Numbered from the stretch's first letter, positions 18,330 through 28,718 are shown. The stretch: 28,722 nucleotides of DNA from Chara braunii (GCA_003427395.1 BFEA01000174.1:2298640-2327361); one strand, 5' to 3'. Translations and numbers: made by a program. Notes: a model not told the origin generated them from the letters alone.

Positions 18330-20064
18330 GTTCAAAAGCATTTGCGGAAGATGTTTTCTGGAGTGGCACGAGTTGGTGTACAGGGGGAAAGGAAGCAGGC
18401 AGTGATAGACAGTGTCTATTCGGCCGAAGGAGAAGAGTTGAAGCTGCACAAGGCCGTCCCAGTGAAAGAGGGCACTGGGACGGGTGGCAGTGCAGCCTGG
18501 CTTATGCGTCTTGAGGAGGCCACGCAGCGCACACTGAGTGATTTAATCGTCTGTGCATGCAATCAACTTGCTGCTATTTCATGGAACGACAGGGCAATAG
18601 CAGACGAGGAAAGCCCGTTCTTGGCATGGCTCTGTCGCTTTCCAGCACAGGTAGTCATGATTGCCTTGCAGATATCTTGGACAACTGCTACAGAAAGGGT
18701 TCTTTTGAAACAGGTGTGGCAATCTGACAATGGAGAAACGAACAGGAGGGAGGAAGTTGCCGAGCACCTCAGTAAAGTTGCGAGAGCCATTGGATGTATT
18801 CTTGAAGCTATGGCGAGGTTGGTAGTGAAAAGTGAATGCACATTGACGAAGAGGAAGATGGCACAAGTTATAACAGAGCTTGTGCACCAGAGATCAGTTA
18901 TCAGGCACCTGATACAGCAAGGAGTGGAGTTGGTTGAAGATTTCAGCTGGCTGTACTATACACGAGTGTATCTTTTCCCGGAGAGAGAATCCAACGAAAG
19001 GGTAGTGGTGAGAATTGCTGACGGCAATTTCCAATACGGATTTGAGTACATGGGTGTCGGGGAGCGACTTGTACAGACACAGCTCACAGACAGATGCTTC
19101 TTAGGTCTTTCACAAGCACTCCACTGGGGGCTGGGTGGCTCGCCATTTGGTCCTGCGGGAACTGGGAAAACGGAGACGGTGAAGGCATTGGGGGTACAGC
19201 TTGGACGGCCAGTGGTAGTTTTCAACTGTGATCGGTCATTTGACTTGCAGGCCATGGGCAGGATCTTCATCGGGCTAGTGCGATGTGGAGCCTGGGGATG
19301 TTTTGACGAGTTCAATCGGCTGGAAGAGAGGATTCTGTCTGCAGTTTCACAGCAAATTCTAACCATTCAGCAGAGCTTGAAGGAAGGTAGGGTGCAAGTT
19401 GAGATAGTTGGAAAAGTGGTTGAGCTGAGCCCCAAGTCTGGCATTTTCGTAACAATGAACCCCAAGTACGCAGGTCGAGTGCAGCTACCAGACAATCTGA
19501 AGACTCTTTTCAGGAAAGTGGCAATGGCAAAACCTGACAGTCAAGCGATTGCAGAAGTAATGCTGTTCTCACTGGGTTTTCACTCTGCGGAGATTCTTGC
19601 AAAGAAGGTTGTGCCATTGTTCGAGCTCTGTGACAAGGAGCTAAGTGCCCAATCGCACTACGATTTCAGCTTGCGTGCATTGAAGGCGGTGCTTGTCAGT
19701 GCAGGAGCAGCGCAGCTAACACTTCGGCGATCTGGCAAGGAGGAAGAGGTGGGAAAGTCTATTGCGAAACAAGAGATGGAAATCCTGACAAGGAGCTTTT
19801 GGGAGACGATTGTACCAAAGCTTATCACTGAAGATGTCCCAATCTTTGCAGGTCTCATCAGTGATGCTTTCCCCGGTGTGACTGTTATTCGTTCAAATGC
19901 TCCTGATCTTTGTCAAGTTGCTGAACAAGTTTGCAAAGAATGGGGCTTGGTTCCCTCTGCTTCTTGGATGGAGAAGGTCCTGCAGCTGCACAGCATCCAG
20001 GTGCATCATCATGGTATCATGCTGGTTGGCCCGTCTGGAACGGGGAAGACGATGGCTTGGAAAG
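18330..20064 (+). CDS. Cytoplasmic dynein 1-class heavy chain, internal exon (linker end, AAA1, start of AAA2)
   Basis: Dynein heavy chain is the ATP-driven motor that walks toward microtubule minus ends. This exon of 578 codons plus one base covers the end of the linker (VQKHLRKMFSGV; ELVHQRSVIRHLI), the approach to AAA1 (FQYGFEYMGVGERLVQTQLT), the AAA1 P-loop GPAGTGKT (19149-19172), the Walker B CFDEFNRLEE (from 19299) and the sensor region FVTMNPKYAGR (from 19446). QSHYDFSLRALKAVLVSAG, a four-residue-variable linker, and VEKVLQL-type sequence follow, and the AAA2 P-loop GPSGTGKT starts at 20028. The short spacer after SAVSQQ, the YAGR after the sensor Asn, KPD, and SQSHYDF-type residues point to dynein 1 rather than dynein 2 (IFT), axonemal types being less similar. 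The frame is unbroken with all AAA1 ATPase residues visible, which argues for a working gene. Tail, stalk and the remaining AAA modules lie outside the window. Confidence 0.93.
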
Positions 20065-20070
20065 GTGAGT
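20062..20070 (+). other. 5' splice donor ending the dynein exon
   Basis: AAG|GTGAGT matches the donor consensus. The last exon base is 20064 (phase 1). Reading through would hit TGA within three codons, just after the AAA2 P-loop and the conserved MAW residues, so splicing here is almost certain. Confidence 0.88.
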
Positions 20071-20637
20071 GAGCTGTTTCCCTTCGTTTCTTATGTGCAT
20101 CTCAGATCCCCAACCCTGAACGTTGAGCAGAGTCAGGTGGTTGGTGGCTGTAGCTTCACGCTCTTTGCTGGCTGTGATGAGCAAGACTGCATTTGTAGGG
20201 CTGCGTGAGGCAGGCGGCTGTCAGTAAAAGGACAGAGTGGGCGGTGTGGGGAGAGGTAAGCTCCAGGACTGCTGCTGGACAGAGATTGGTTGTGGTGGGA
20301 GTCTGTGTGATGGTGGGGAGTGGTAAACAACAGCAGCATGTACTTCTCCAGGACTACTATCAGACGGTGGTGGGCCATGGGGTGTGAGAGCTTGCGACAC
20401 AGCTGGTGATGGGTGTCAGACCGCATGACACAGCTGGTGGTGGGTTGTGTGGTGTCAGACTGTTGCGCCCGAATCTGCAAGAGCCACTTCCCGAAGTCTC
20501 TTTTGGCAATCTGTGAATACCTGAAGTTTGGCTGCAATCTGGACATCCGCGATGGCCGTCTAGTGGGTCTGAAGTCCAGTGACTGGGTCTTCCACGGCAC
20601 TGAAGTCCATGGAAACTCCTGTTCTGAAGTTCCCGAT

Positions 20638-20699
20638 GATAGGCATGATGCTTCATACTGGATTCGAGGATAGGCATAATGTTGCACACAGGATTCATA
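20638..20699. repeat. Two tandem copies of a 31-bp unit (diverged)
   Basis: GATAGGCATGATGC-type unit at 20638-20668, repeated at 20669-20699 with several substitutions. Confidence 0.8.
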
Positions 20700-21617
20700 G
20701 GTCCAGTATTGAGTGCTGTGAAGTCGTATTAGCGATAAATCCCACTCAACCACCCAATAGAGACCTCTCGAAGCCACATTCGCCATCCTTGACCATGAAA
20801 CAGATTCTGAAAAGACGCCTCAATTTTGGCTCGTCATGCTGGGTGCATTCCAGCCAAGCTCCATGTCCTAATTTTGAGTCTTTCTGAATGGCAGATGGGT
20901 CATCCCTTCCCGATCTGGCCCAACCACACTAGCTGTGTACACTGAATTGCATATCTTTGCAATCAGACTCACTTTCTTCTTTGCTTCGCATGCATACAAA
21001 CAGATGGTGATTCACACTGGCGCATAGCGCCCAACTCAATGCTCAGAGAAATGGAAAAAAACAAGAACACAGTTCGGATGCAAACTCGCTTCAACAGGCT
21101 CACACTTCAACTCTGGATCACCCTGGATATCCCACACGTAAACCACTGTACACTCGCACACTCGCACATGCCACTCTCTCTCCTATTAGCTATGGCGGCT
21201 ATGGCCGCTGCCTACCCTATCGCTATGGCTAAGCTTCCTTCTCGCCCACTTCGTCTTCGGGCCTATTGCAGACCACCTCACACAAGTCGCTGTAGCAGCA
21301 CTTCGGCATGGCTTTCGCAGGAATGAATGAATGGCTGGGTGCTCCCTCTTGATTTATACTTCTGTAACTCATTGGTCTGCCCCTCTCCACCAGGCCTATG
21401 GTGCACACAGTTCCTCATGGTACTTGCTTGACTGGACTGGGACTGCTGGACTGGCTGACTGCATGGGTTTGCACTGCCAACTCAATGCAGTCGCACTGCC
21501 GACGTAATGCAGCTGGGCTCACCACTTGCCCACTTGCCTCTGACTAAAACGTGAGGCAGCTTCGAAAGGCCACTTCCGGACCTTCTGGAAGTTTGTGGAC
21601 TTGGTTTTCGAGTACTG

Positions 21618-21679
21618 TAGCAGCTACGACCTTGACCTTTCAGGACTTTAGCAGCTACGACCTTGACCTTTCAGGATTC
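21618..21679. repeat. Two tandem copies of a 31-bp unit (nearly identical)
   Basis: TAGCAGCTACGACCTTGACC begins copies at 21618 and 21649. The first 28 bases are identical. A partial third copy (TACAGCTACCACCT) follows. Confidence 0.9.
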
Positions 21680-21848
21680 CTACAGCTACCACCTCTACAG
21701 GGCTGTGACTCCTACTTGACAGATCTACAGATCGAACCCCTACCATTACACAGACCTACGACAGACAACAACAACTCTCAAAACACAGGTCACGGGTTCA
21801 AACACTCCGGGTCGACACCTATACTGTACACAGGTAAAGTGAGGACTA

Positions 21849-21905
21849 GGGATCGAGCCCTGGGACCTGCATCCGCTACTGCTAACAGGTGAATACCATT
21901 TCACT
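21849..21905 (-). other. tRNA-like region with Pol III A- and B-box similarity
   Basis: On the minus strand AGTGAAATGGT (21905 to 21895) resembles an A box, and GGGCTCGATCCC (21860 to 21849) fits the B-box pattern GGTTCGANTCC with two pyrimidine changes. They are about 35 nt apart, as in tRNAs. The T stem is imperfect and no full cloverleaf was found. It may be a SINE head or the relic of a tRNA-derived sequence. It begins 37 nt beyond the end of element B pol. Confidence 0.35.
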
Positions 21906-21941
21906 CCCGCCGGCCTAAATTCGAGGTCCTCCAAGAATAGC

Positions 21942-22343
21942 TCAGTCTAAGGCAGGACCTTTTCCCTTTCTTTCTCTCTCGTAGGCTCTCACTATGTCGG
22001 GAGCTGATTCTAGAAGTTCAGTCCAAGTAAACCAGCGATTGTCCTCGGGTTCCTGATACGCAAATCGAACCTTGTACTGTTTCTGTGGACGACCTCTACC
22101 TCCTGTTCTGAATACGTCTTCACCTACAATGTCGTCAAGGTCGTACTTTCCGTCCATGTCTGGGGGGATCATGGATCTTCTGGATGGAAACTGTTGACTT
22201 GTGACACAGGGCAACAACTTTGACGCATGAAACACGGGGTAGGTATGGAGGTGTTCTGGGATCTCTACTGTGCAGGACGGCCCATCCTCTCCGCCCTTAA
22301 CTTCTAGAACTGGCCACAGTCCTCTATGTGCGGGCAATAGGTT
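21942..22343 (-). pseudogene. Element B: chromodomain-like C-terminus of integrase
   Basis: The product carries LPCVTSQQFPSRRSMIPP, then YDLDDIVGEDVFRTGGRG, QYKVRFAYQEPEDNRWFTW and LLESAPDIVRAYERERKG. The order acidic strand, KVRF-type strand, aromatic-TW, and helix with ERER resembles a chromodomain. It is separated from the integrase by an in-frame TAG at 22344-22346, where element A has CAA (SQKLLP), so this is probably a CAG-to-TAG change. Confidence 0.72.
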
Positions 22344-23399
22344 CTACGAGATGTTCTCCTCAGGCGCAAACTCTTTAGAGTTGACCCAGACTAAGTCGCC
22401 TACTCGAAACTGCGACGGGCGACGATGCTTATTGGCTTGCTCTATCATTCTATGTTGGGCCTTCCTGAGGTTCTCTACAAAGGTAGCTAACTCCTTTTCG
22501 TGTTGTAACGCAAACTCCCTAGTACCGGGCGGTAGCCTGTGAATCTGATCCCGGTTAAGCCCCTCAAACGGTCTGCGTGGTGTAAAGGACTTGTGCAACT
22601 CGTTGGGAGTGCGACAGGTAGACAAGTGCACGCTGTTATTGTACGCACTAGCTACTTTGGGCAACATCTCATCCCAATTGATCTGATCCGGCCTAAGGTA
22701 GATGCGCAGAACTTGTTGCAGGATCTTGTTCATCTGTTCAGTCTGACCGTTAGTCTCTGGATGACGGCCAGATGACATCAACAACATGGAGCCATAGACT
22801 CTCATCAACTCCTTCCAGTTCTGACTAGTGAACGGGGTGTCTCTATCACTAACTATAGACAGTGGAATCCCGTGTTCACTGACCCAATGATCAAAGAATT
22901 TCTGAATAACTAACTTTGTACGTGCCTCTAAGGGCAAAGGAACAAAAACAACATATTTACTAAATCTATCAACTATTACCATGACTTGGCTCTTGTCGTG
23001 CCTACTCTTGACATGGGTGTGCATAAAGTCAATGGACACTGAGTCTCCTGGCTGATCAGGAATAGGCAAGGGTCTGAGAAGACCTAGAGGGGCACGCGTA
23101 GAGGTCTTATTTTTTGGCAGACCTTACAACTGCGAACATACTCTATGCAGTCGGCCTTCATCCCAGGCTAGATGTACACGCGCATGAGGTTAGCTAGAGT
23201 CTTTTGCCAACCAAAATGTCCCTCAGTATGGTGGCATTCCCCTAGGATCAAACTACGAATCTCTTCACTGTTAGGAACGCACAATCGGCCAACTACGTTA
23301 GTCTTCTCGAATAGCAGCCCATCAGTAGTGTGGTAGTCTGGTTCGGACTCTGGGGTCTCCTTTACTCTCTTGAGGAGGTCACCATAGATAGGGTCCTGC
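22344..23399 (-). pseudogene. Element B: integrase (three pieces)
   Basis: The zinc finger shows GECHHTEGHFG, then a stop TAG (23168-23170) replacing the Trp of an expected W-P-G, then CKVCQK for the Cys pair. A frameshift in an A-run near 23115 follows. The core frame (22347-23069) has all three catalytic residues: SIDF (Asp), IVSDRDTPFTS (Asp) and HPETNGQTEQMN (Glu). After it come LPPGTREFALQHEKE and FRVGDLVWV, the C-terminal module of gypsy integrases. Confidence 0.9.
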
Positions 23400-24294
23400 G
23401 CATACGCCTCTCTAACTTTTTGCTGCAGGTCTCTCCGTATATCCAGATAATGAATTATTGCTCCAAAGTAGTCAACTCTCCTACTCAGAGCGTCCGCAAC
23501 TACATTATACTTCCCTTTGACTGGCTTAAGCTCAAAGTCGTATTGGTCTAACTTCGCGGCCCACCTAGTAAGCTTAGGTGTCATCTTGGCCTGCGTCTTT
23601 AGCCACCTTAATGTCTCGTGGTCTGAGTAGACTTTGAAGTGCCTCCCAAGCGAGTAGTGCTTCCAGTGTTCTAATGCTTGCCTGAGAGCGTAGAGTTCCC
23701 TCTCGTAGGTAGATATCGCTACCTTCTTTGAAGGCATCCTAGCAAGCATGAACTCTACGAGTCTTTATCCGTTGCCATCGTCTTGCTGTAATACAACACG
23801 TATACCATACTGGCTCGCGTCAGTGGTGACGATGAAAGGTAAGGACGGATCGGCTACCTTAAGGATTGGGTACTCTATCAAAACACCTGCTTCAACTTCT
23901 TCATAGCAGACGTGCAGTCGTTGTCCCATCTCCAGATTGTTTCTTTCTTCAACAACTTGCGAAGGAGTGCAGGGATGGTGGAGAAGTTTCTCACAAACTT
24001 CCTGTAATAGTTAGCTAGGCCTAAGAACGACCGCAACTCTGTCAACGTGCGGGGTGTAGGCCAATTTCTAATCGCTGCGATCTTACTGTCTTCTGGTTTG
24101 ATGCCGTCTCCGTTTAAAACATGGCCTAAATACAGAACTTGGGTCTTTGCCCATTCGCACTTCTTTGCATTGATCTTGAAGTTGGCCTCTCTCAACTTCT
24201 CCAAGACCTGCCTTAGATGACCCTCATGCTGCTGGAGGGTCCTACTGAACACTAGAATGTCATCTAAGTAGACTATTACGAACCTGCTAACCAC
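23400..24294 (-). pseudogene. Element B: RT palm end, thumb and RNase H
   Basis: Begins with [16 protein letters not shown], carrying the catalytic Asp pair, then YLGHVLNGDG and LRSFLGLANYYRKFVRNF. A frameshift near 23880 leads into VTTDASQYGIRVVLQQDDG, a TAA at 23765-23767, then STYERELYAL, VYSDHETLRWLKTQ and VADALSRRVDYFG. The RNase H Asp, Glu and Asp are all present. The 5' break is a one-base loss near 24285 between RPWL and SRFV. Confidence 0.9.
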
Positions 24295-25655
24295 GGCCTA
24301 AACAAGTCATTCATACAATGCTGAAAAGTTGTTGGCGCATTGGTTAGTCCAAAGGGCGTAACTATAAACTCGTAGTGCCCATATCTAGTCTGGAACGTGG
24401 TCTTATACTGATCATCAGGATGAACCTCTATCTGATGATATCCGGACTTCAAGTCTATCTTTGAAAAATACTTGCAGTCCTGCACCCGATCTAAAAGATC
24501 ATCTATACGGGGCAACGGCTCCGCGTTCTTCACGGTGATAGCATTGAGACCCTTATAATCAATGCACATTCTAAGCTCTCCCTCCTTCTTTGGGACAAAT
24601 AGAACAGGTGCTCCAAATGAAGACGAACTGGATCTAATCCAACCCTTCTCTAGGAGTTCATCTAACTGCTTGCGCAACTCCTCCAATTCCCGCGGGGACA
24701 TCCTATACACTGCTCCTTTAGGAGTCCTGCTGCCAGGTTCGATCTCAATGCGATGCTGGATGGGCCGCGAGACTACCCATGTAGGCGGCTTAGCTAGATC
24801 TGTGTACTCTTCCAGCAACTTGGCAATGGCGGGATCTATGGGCTTTTTTTTTTTAGGCTCAGTAACCGGCCTGACATAGGCTACAAAAACCTGTTCTTCT
24901 AGCTGCTCCTTCTTCACTAACCTCACGAACGCAGGAGCGCTAAGGCAGCAATGTGCCAGGGAGTTGTCTACACCTGACACATGAAACAGACGAGCAGTCT
25001 TGACCCCGCCCGACGGGCTAGGGAGCCTACACTCGTGCTCTCTCAAATGGAGTGTGGCCCCGACTGCCTCTCCCCAGTCCATTCCTAAGACTATATCGAA
25101 GGGAAGGTTGTCCTCTACGAGGAGAGTCTGCGAATGGAGAACTTTCTCCACTTTCCCATCTTTCTCTAGGCGAAAGTACGCCGGGACTCCCTCTACGTAA
25201 TCCTCTACTCGCATTGTACGATTGTCTGCGAGGATACTCACTATGGGGTTTGTTAACTTCTGGACTTTTAGCCCCAACTTCAACTTCTGCAGCGCCTTTC
25301 TACTAATATAGTTGTGTGTGGCCCCACTATCTACTAGGGCCCCTACTCTACCTCTGAAAATCTCTACTTCTACTAAAACTAGTCCCCTACTCTCCTTCTT
25401 CATCTTGGCCCAGGCGGGCATTCTCTCCTTTAACTCATCGGCTACGCCTGTGAGGGAAGTGCCTAGAGAGACTCTGACACAAGCAGTCTCTGGACAGCTA
25501 TCTAGGCACCGGCCCGCAACCTCTGCCATCGACACATGTGGTGTGGGAGTTTCTTGCCGGCCCGCTCTCGCTTCCCCACATGGCCTTATGGTAGGGGCAA
25601 TTGCTAACCCTACCAGCGGCTGCCTTTTGACCCCTGGGCAGCCGAACGGGCCTCT
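24276..25655 (-). pseudogene. Element B: aspartic protease and RT fingers/palm
   Basis: One long open frame. Counting from the GTG-region start at 25535, the protease has [12 protein letters not shown] (Asp at residue 69) and the FDIVLGMDW signature (about 147-154). The RT part has [20 protein letters not shown] (about 261-280), [20 protein letters not shown] (about 307-326), [14 protein letters not shown] with the first catalytic Asp (residue 361), and [11 protein letters not shown] (about 395-405). The frame opens after a TAG at 25656-25658 and overlaps the end of Gag by 43 nt in the -1 register. It breaks near 24285, just before the YLDD box. Confidence 0.92.
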
Positions 25656-27601
25656 CTATACTTTGGACAGTATTTAATGATGTGGCCAAGGTCACCGCAA
25701 TATATGCACTGCCCCTGATCCACACGTTGTTGCCATACGCGCTGGTCCAAGCCCAAGTCTTCCCAAGGCCGACCCTGCGGCAGGCTTGGGTGCCAACCGC
25801 CTCTCCAAGAGGGTGCCCTGTTTCCCCTATTCGGTGACCTATCCCCTCTATTAGGCGACCCGTTCCCTGAACGGTTTTGCGGGGGACCTTGACCCCTTCC
25901 TCCCACTTGGCGGTTTCCTCCTCTACCGCCAACCCCCTGATCGCTCTGGGAACGGCCCCCTGAGGTCCGGCCCCCTTGGCCCTGGCCTCTACCTCCTCCT
26001 TGCGGCCTCCCTTCAGCCGCGACAACAACGTATGTCCTCCCCTGACTAACGCTGCTGTCCCCTTCCTCAAGCCCCCACTCAATCTGCTCGTAGGGGACTT
26101 CGTCTACACCACCCTCATCTAAAGTAAGGATCAAGCAATCCTTGGTTTTGACCTGTCCTGAGATGGTGCGACCTTTCTACTTTTTGCCCTTGTCTAGGTC
26201 CTTATGTCAAAAAGTGGAAATTGACATGGACCGCACTTCAAAGGCTACCACTTCCCTGCTCAAAGCGTCATAGGTCATGGTAGGCTGCTGACTCTTCTCA
26301 AAGAAATGCCCGTGCAGCTGTTCGGGCATTGCACGATAGAAGAGGTTGACCAGTTGGGTCTCAGTGACCCCATGGTCCGGGACGGCGACTAGCTCGTCCA
26401 TCACACCCTTGAGTGTTCTAGCACTCTTCCACTGACGAGAGTGGATGGTTTGCAATTTATCGGAGGCTTTGACACTGGGTGAGACATCTGCGAATCGTTC
26501 ACGCAATAATTTAAGGAAGTCGGTGAGGGGAGTGAACGCGGAATAAGCGACTAAATCATCATTACAGTTGGCGGCGAGACACAAAGAACGGGCGAAGCTC
26601 GCTGCTTCTTCTTGGAGGGCATGGACGGCTATAAGGACATGCTCGTCCAGGGAGACCTTTTGCAGATGTACGTAGGTTTTGACATTGGCTTCCCAATTGT
26701 CAAAATTCTCCTCTTTCTTCCCGCTGTAGGAGTCAGGGAACTTGACCTTGACAGGCTCCCTTTGAGGACGTGCTTCCTCCTCCTTGGGAGCAGTCAGTCT
26801 GGCGCCTTCTACGGCGCCCGTGCAATAACGCTCCGTGCCCTCTAGGCGGGCCTTCACCTCTGAGCTACCTGCGTCGCTAATTCCCTTGCAAAATCCCTGA
26901 GTCCCAACCGTATAGAGCGCAAGGCAATGTCCTGACCTCTACCAAACAGATGTTGTTCTTCCTGGACCTGGGCCAAACGCTCTTATGTTTCTCGCCATGA
27001 TCTCCATCTTCCCCAGTAGGTCCACCTGCGTCGCCATCTACGCTCTTTGCTTCTTTACCTCCTCCAATTCTTTCGCCGCCTGGCTCGCCGCCTCCATTCT
27101 CCTTTTCTTCTCCCTTGTCAGTCGAAACTTCCACTCCATCCTCTTCTCATATTCTATAGCCTGCCGCTTGATTGGGTCTTCTTCTGCATCCCACTCTCTC
27201 ATGGCTGCCTCTTGTTCTTCCCTGGGCACATACATTAGTGCCTCCTCTTCTTCTCCCAGGGATAAACGAGCAACCCACTTTGTAATCTTCTTCTCCATCT
27301 GATCTTCCTTTGTTCCACTGGATTCTCCTCTTCCTCCTGTCCTTCGCCTTTCCAGTGGCGGTTCTTCTACCTCTTCCTCCTCTTCTACTGCCTTGAGCTT
27401 CTCTTCGTCTTCTTTCTTTAACCTCTCTTTTTCTCTGGCCATCTCCTCCTCAATCTTCTTCAACTTCGCCGCTTGTTCTTCTATCAAGGCCTTCTTCTTG
27501 GCCTCCTTCTTCTCTCTTCTCTCTTTCAGGATGGTGGCGGCCTTCACATCCTGCTCTGCTGTATAAGGTGAGGTGCTCGTTCCTGTACGCGTGTCTACCA
27601 A
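25610..27601 (-). pseudogene. Element B: Gag polyprotein, interrupted
   Basis: Starts at an ATG (27599-27601) with MVDTRTGTSTSPYTAEQ, followed by a long, highly charged coiled coil (about residues 20-85, KKEAKKKALIEEQAAKLKK and EEEEVEEPP blocks). A TAG at 27038 and a frame excursion (about 26990 to 26865) come before the core. The core (26207-26857) has FPDSYSGKKEENFDNWEANV, FARSLCLAANC, FADVSPSVKASDKLQTIHSR and LVNLFYRAMPEQL, as in retrotransposon Gag/UBN2-like domains. Stops TGA (26207) and TAG (26177) precede a Gly, Arg and Gln rich tail. It ends with the zinc knuckle CIYCGDLGHIIKYC (25667-25708) and a stop at 25610-25612. This Gag type packages RNA into virus-like particles. Confidence 0.85.
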
Positions 27602-28198
27602 AGTGACAGACGCACAACCAAGTGATGGTTCCGCTCCTCACCACTTAGATGTCCCCCCTGACCGACTTACCTAAGACTGACTCAGTCTATGGACCACAGG
27701 ATCCGTATAGAACCCTGTCAACTATGGTCTCCAACCTTGACTCTAATACTACAGCCGTCACTACAGGATCTGTTGCTGACCAGGAGGCATTTAAGGAGAT
27801 CCCCCGTAACTCCTCAGGAATTCTTTAACGTCGCAAACAGGACGACGCGGTCAGCAGATCCTCTCAAGACTTAGACGACCCGTTGTGCAGCCCACAGCTC
27901 GGATTTTGGGCCTACCGTGCCACACCGAGCAGCCCGCCGGTCAGTACCGGTCCTTGGGAGGGTTCGTGTCCTCCGGGACAGTCGAGTCGTCAAACACAGT
28001 CTTTAGCCCTACTCAGCCCGTGTGGGTTTGGTCAACGAGGCCCTATCCTTCATGCACGGAGTCCTATCACCTGGACAAAAGAGACTCGATGCAGAAAGAA
28101 GAGACAGACAGACTTAGACTCAGCAAGTACCATAGCGTGAGTGCACATCCATAGGGCGATAGGCTAAGGGCTTGGCGAGATTATACCAACTCCAACTT
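27602..28198. other. Leader side of element B, no gene seen
   Basis: Lies upstream of gag on the minus strand, so it should contain the untranslated leader, primer-binding site and 5' LTR. No convincing primer-binding site was recognised. A TGGTA (minus strand, about 28126-28130) was noted but does not continue as initiator tRNA-Met. Confidence 0.4.
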
Positions 28199-28310
28199 GG
28201 TCAAAATCATGGTCAACGGCTCCGGTCAACGCCTCGGCCAACGCTTGGTCACACCCCGGTCAACGCTCCGGTCAACCCTCTGGTCAACGCCCAGTCAACC
28301 TCTAGGTCGG
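28199..28310 (-). promoter_or_regulatory. Phased array of W-box-like TTGAC cores upstream of element B gag
   Basis: On the plus strand GGTCAA-type motifs start at 28199, 28211, 28224, 28236, 28247, 28258, 28270, 28282, 28293 and 28305: ten registers, 11-13 bp apart. Seven of them (28199, 28211, 28224, 28258, 28270, 28282, 28293) read TTGACC or TTGACT on the minus strand, the W-box core bound by WRKY factors. The other three are one or more bases off. One more core lies at about 28030. The array is about 600 bp upstream of the gag ATG on the coding strand, where an LTR promoter would be. The regulatory role is inferred; it may simply be a 12-bp minisatellite. Confidence 0.5.
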
Positions 28311-28647
28311 CTATGGCTGCCGGCACCTTCTTCCTCGCCAACCCCCCTTCTCTTCCTCCTCCACCTTTCTTCTTTCTCGCCCTTTCTCCCTTATTTTTTT
28401 TTTTTTTTTTTTCACCCCCACTGTTTGCCTTCCACTTCGTTGTCCCTCCTTCCTTCTTCCTCTCCGATCTCTCCTCCCTTCTCTGCTTCACCTTCCTCTC
28501 TCCTCCGTGTCCTGAGCTCCGCGGCTATGGCCGCTACTTCGTCTTGGACCGCACAACCAATCTTACAATCTTACGTCACTCCTCCCTCTCTTTCTTCGGG
28601 ACAACATCTTCGGCGCAGGTACATGGTAAACCAATCTTGTATCGCTC

Positions 28648-28718
<71 letters not shown>

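Larger units (their letters stand above)
20065..21941. other. Probable intron DNA with short tandem repeats
   Basis: No exon was recognised. A GACACAGCTGGTG-type repeat lies at about 20394-20461, and two 31-bp tandem duplications lie further right. The right end carries a tRNA-like Pol III box pair. Open frames of 217 codons (20133-20786, minus) and 113 codons (21551-21892) have no motif. Confidence 0.55.
21942..27601 (-). mobile_element. Ty3/gypsy (chromovirus-like) retrotransposon B, nearly full coding region, inactivated
   Basis: Order on the minus strand: Gag with coiled-coil N-terminus, core and CCHC knuckle; protease; RT; RNase H; integrase; chromodomain-like end. Every catalytic motif is recognisable. 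The reading frame is broken by a small number of single-base lesions: stops at 27038, 26207, 26177, 23765, 23168 and 22344, and frameshifts near 26990, 26865, 24285, 23880 and 23115. The Gag-to-Pol change of frame may be natural. LTRs were sought by eye on both sides and not identified. The element lies antisense to, and probably within an intron of, the dynein gene. Confidence 0.93.

Noticed and set aside
18330-20064. Dynein 2 (IFT) or axonemal heavy chain as the identity
   Set aside because: SAVSQQ, the YAGR after the sensor Asn, and the SQSHYDF-type segment fit dynein 1 better. The call is from memory of family features and should be tested by phylogeny.
21942-21965. A-box-like TAGCTCAGTCTAAGG on the plus strand near 21937-21951
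   Set aside because: It overlaps the last codons of element B pol and lacks a matching B box at tRNA spacing on the plus strand.
28199-28310. CRISPR-like reading of the 12-bp array
   Set aside because: Units are too short and have no unique spacers, and the genome is eukaryotic.
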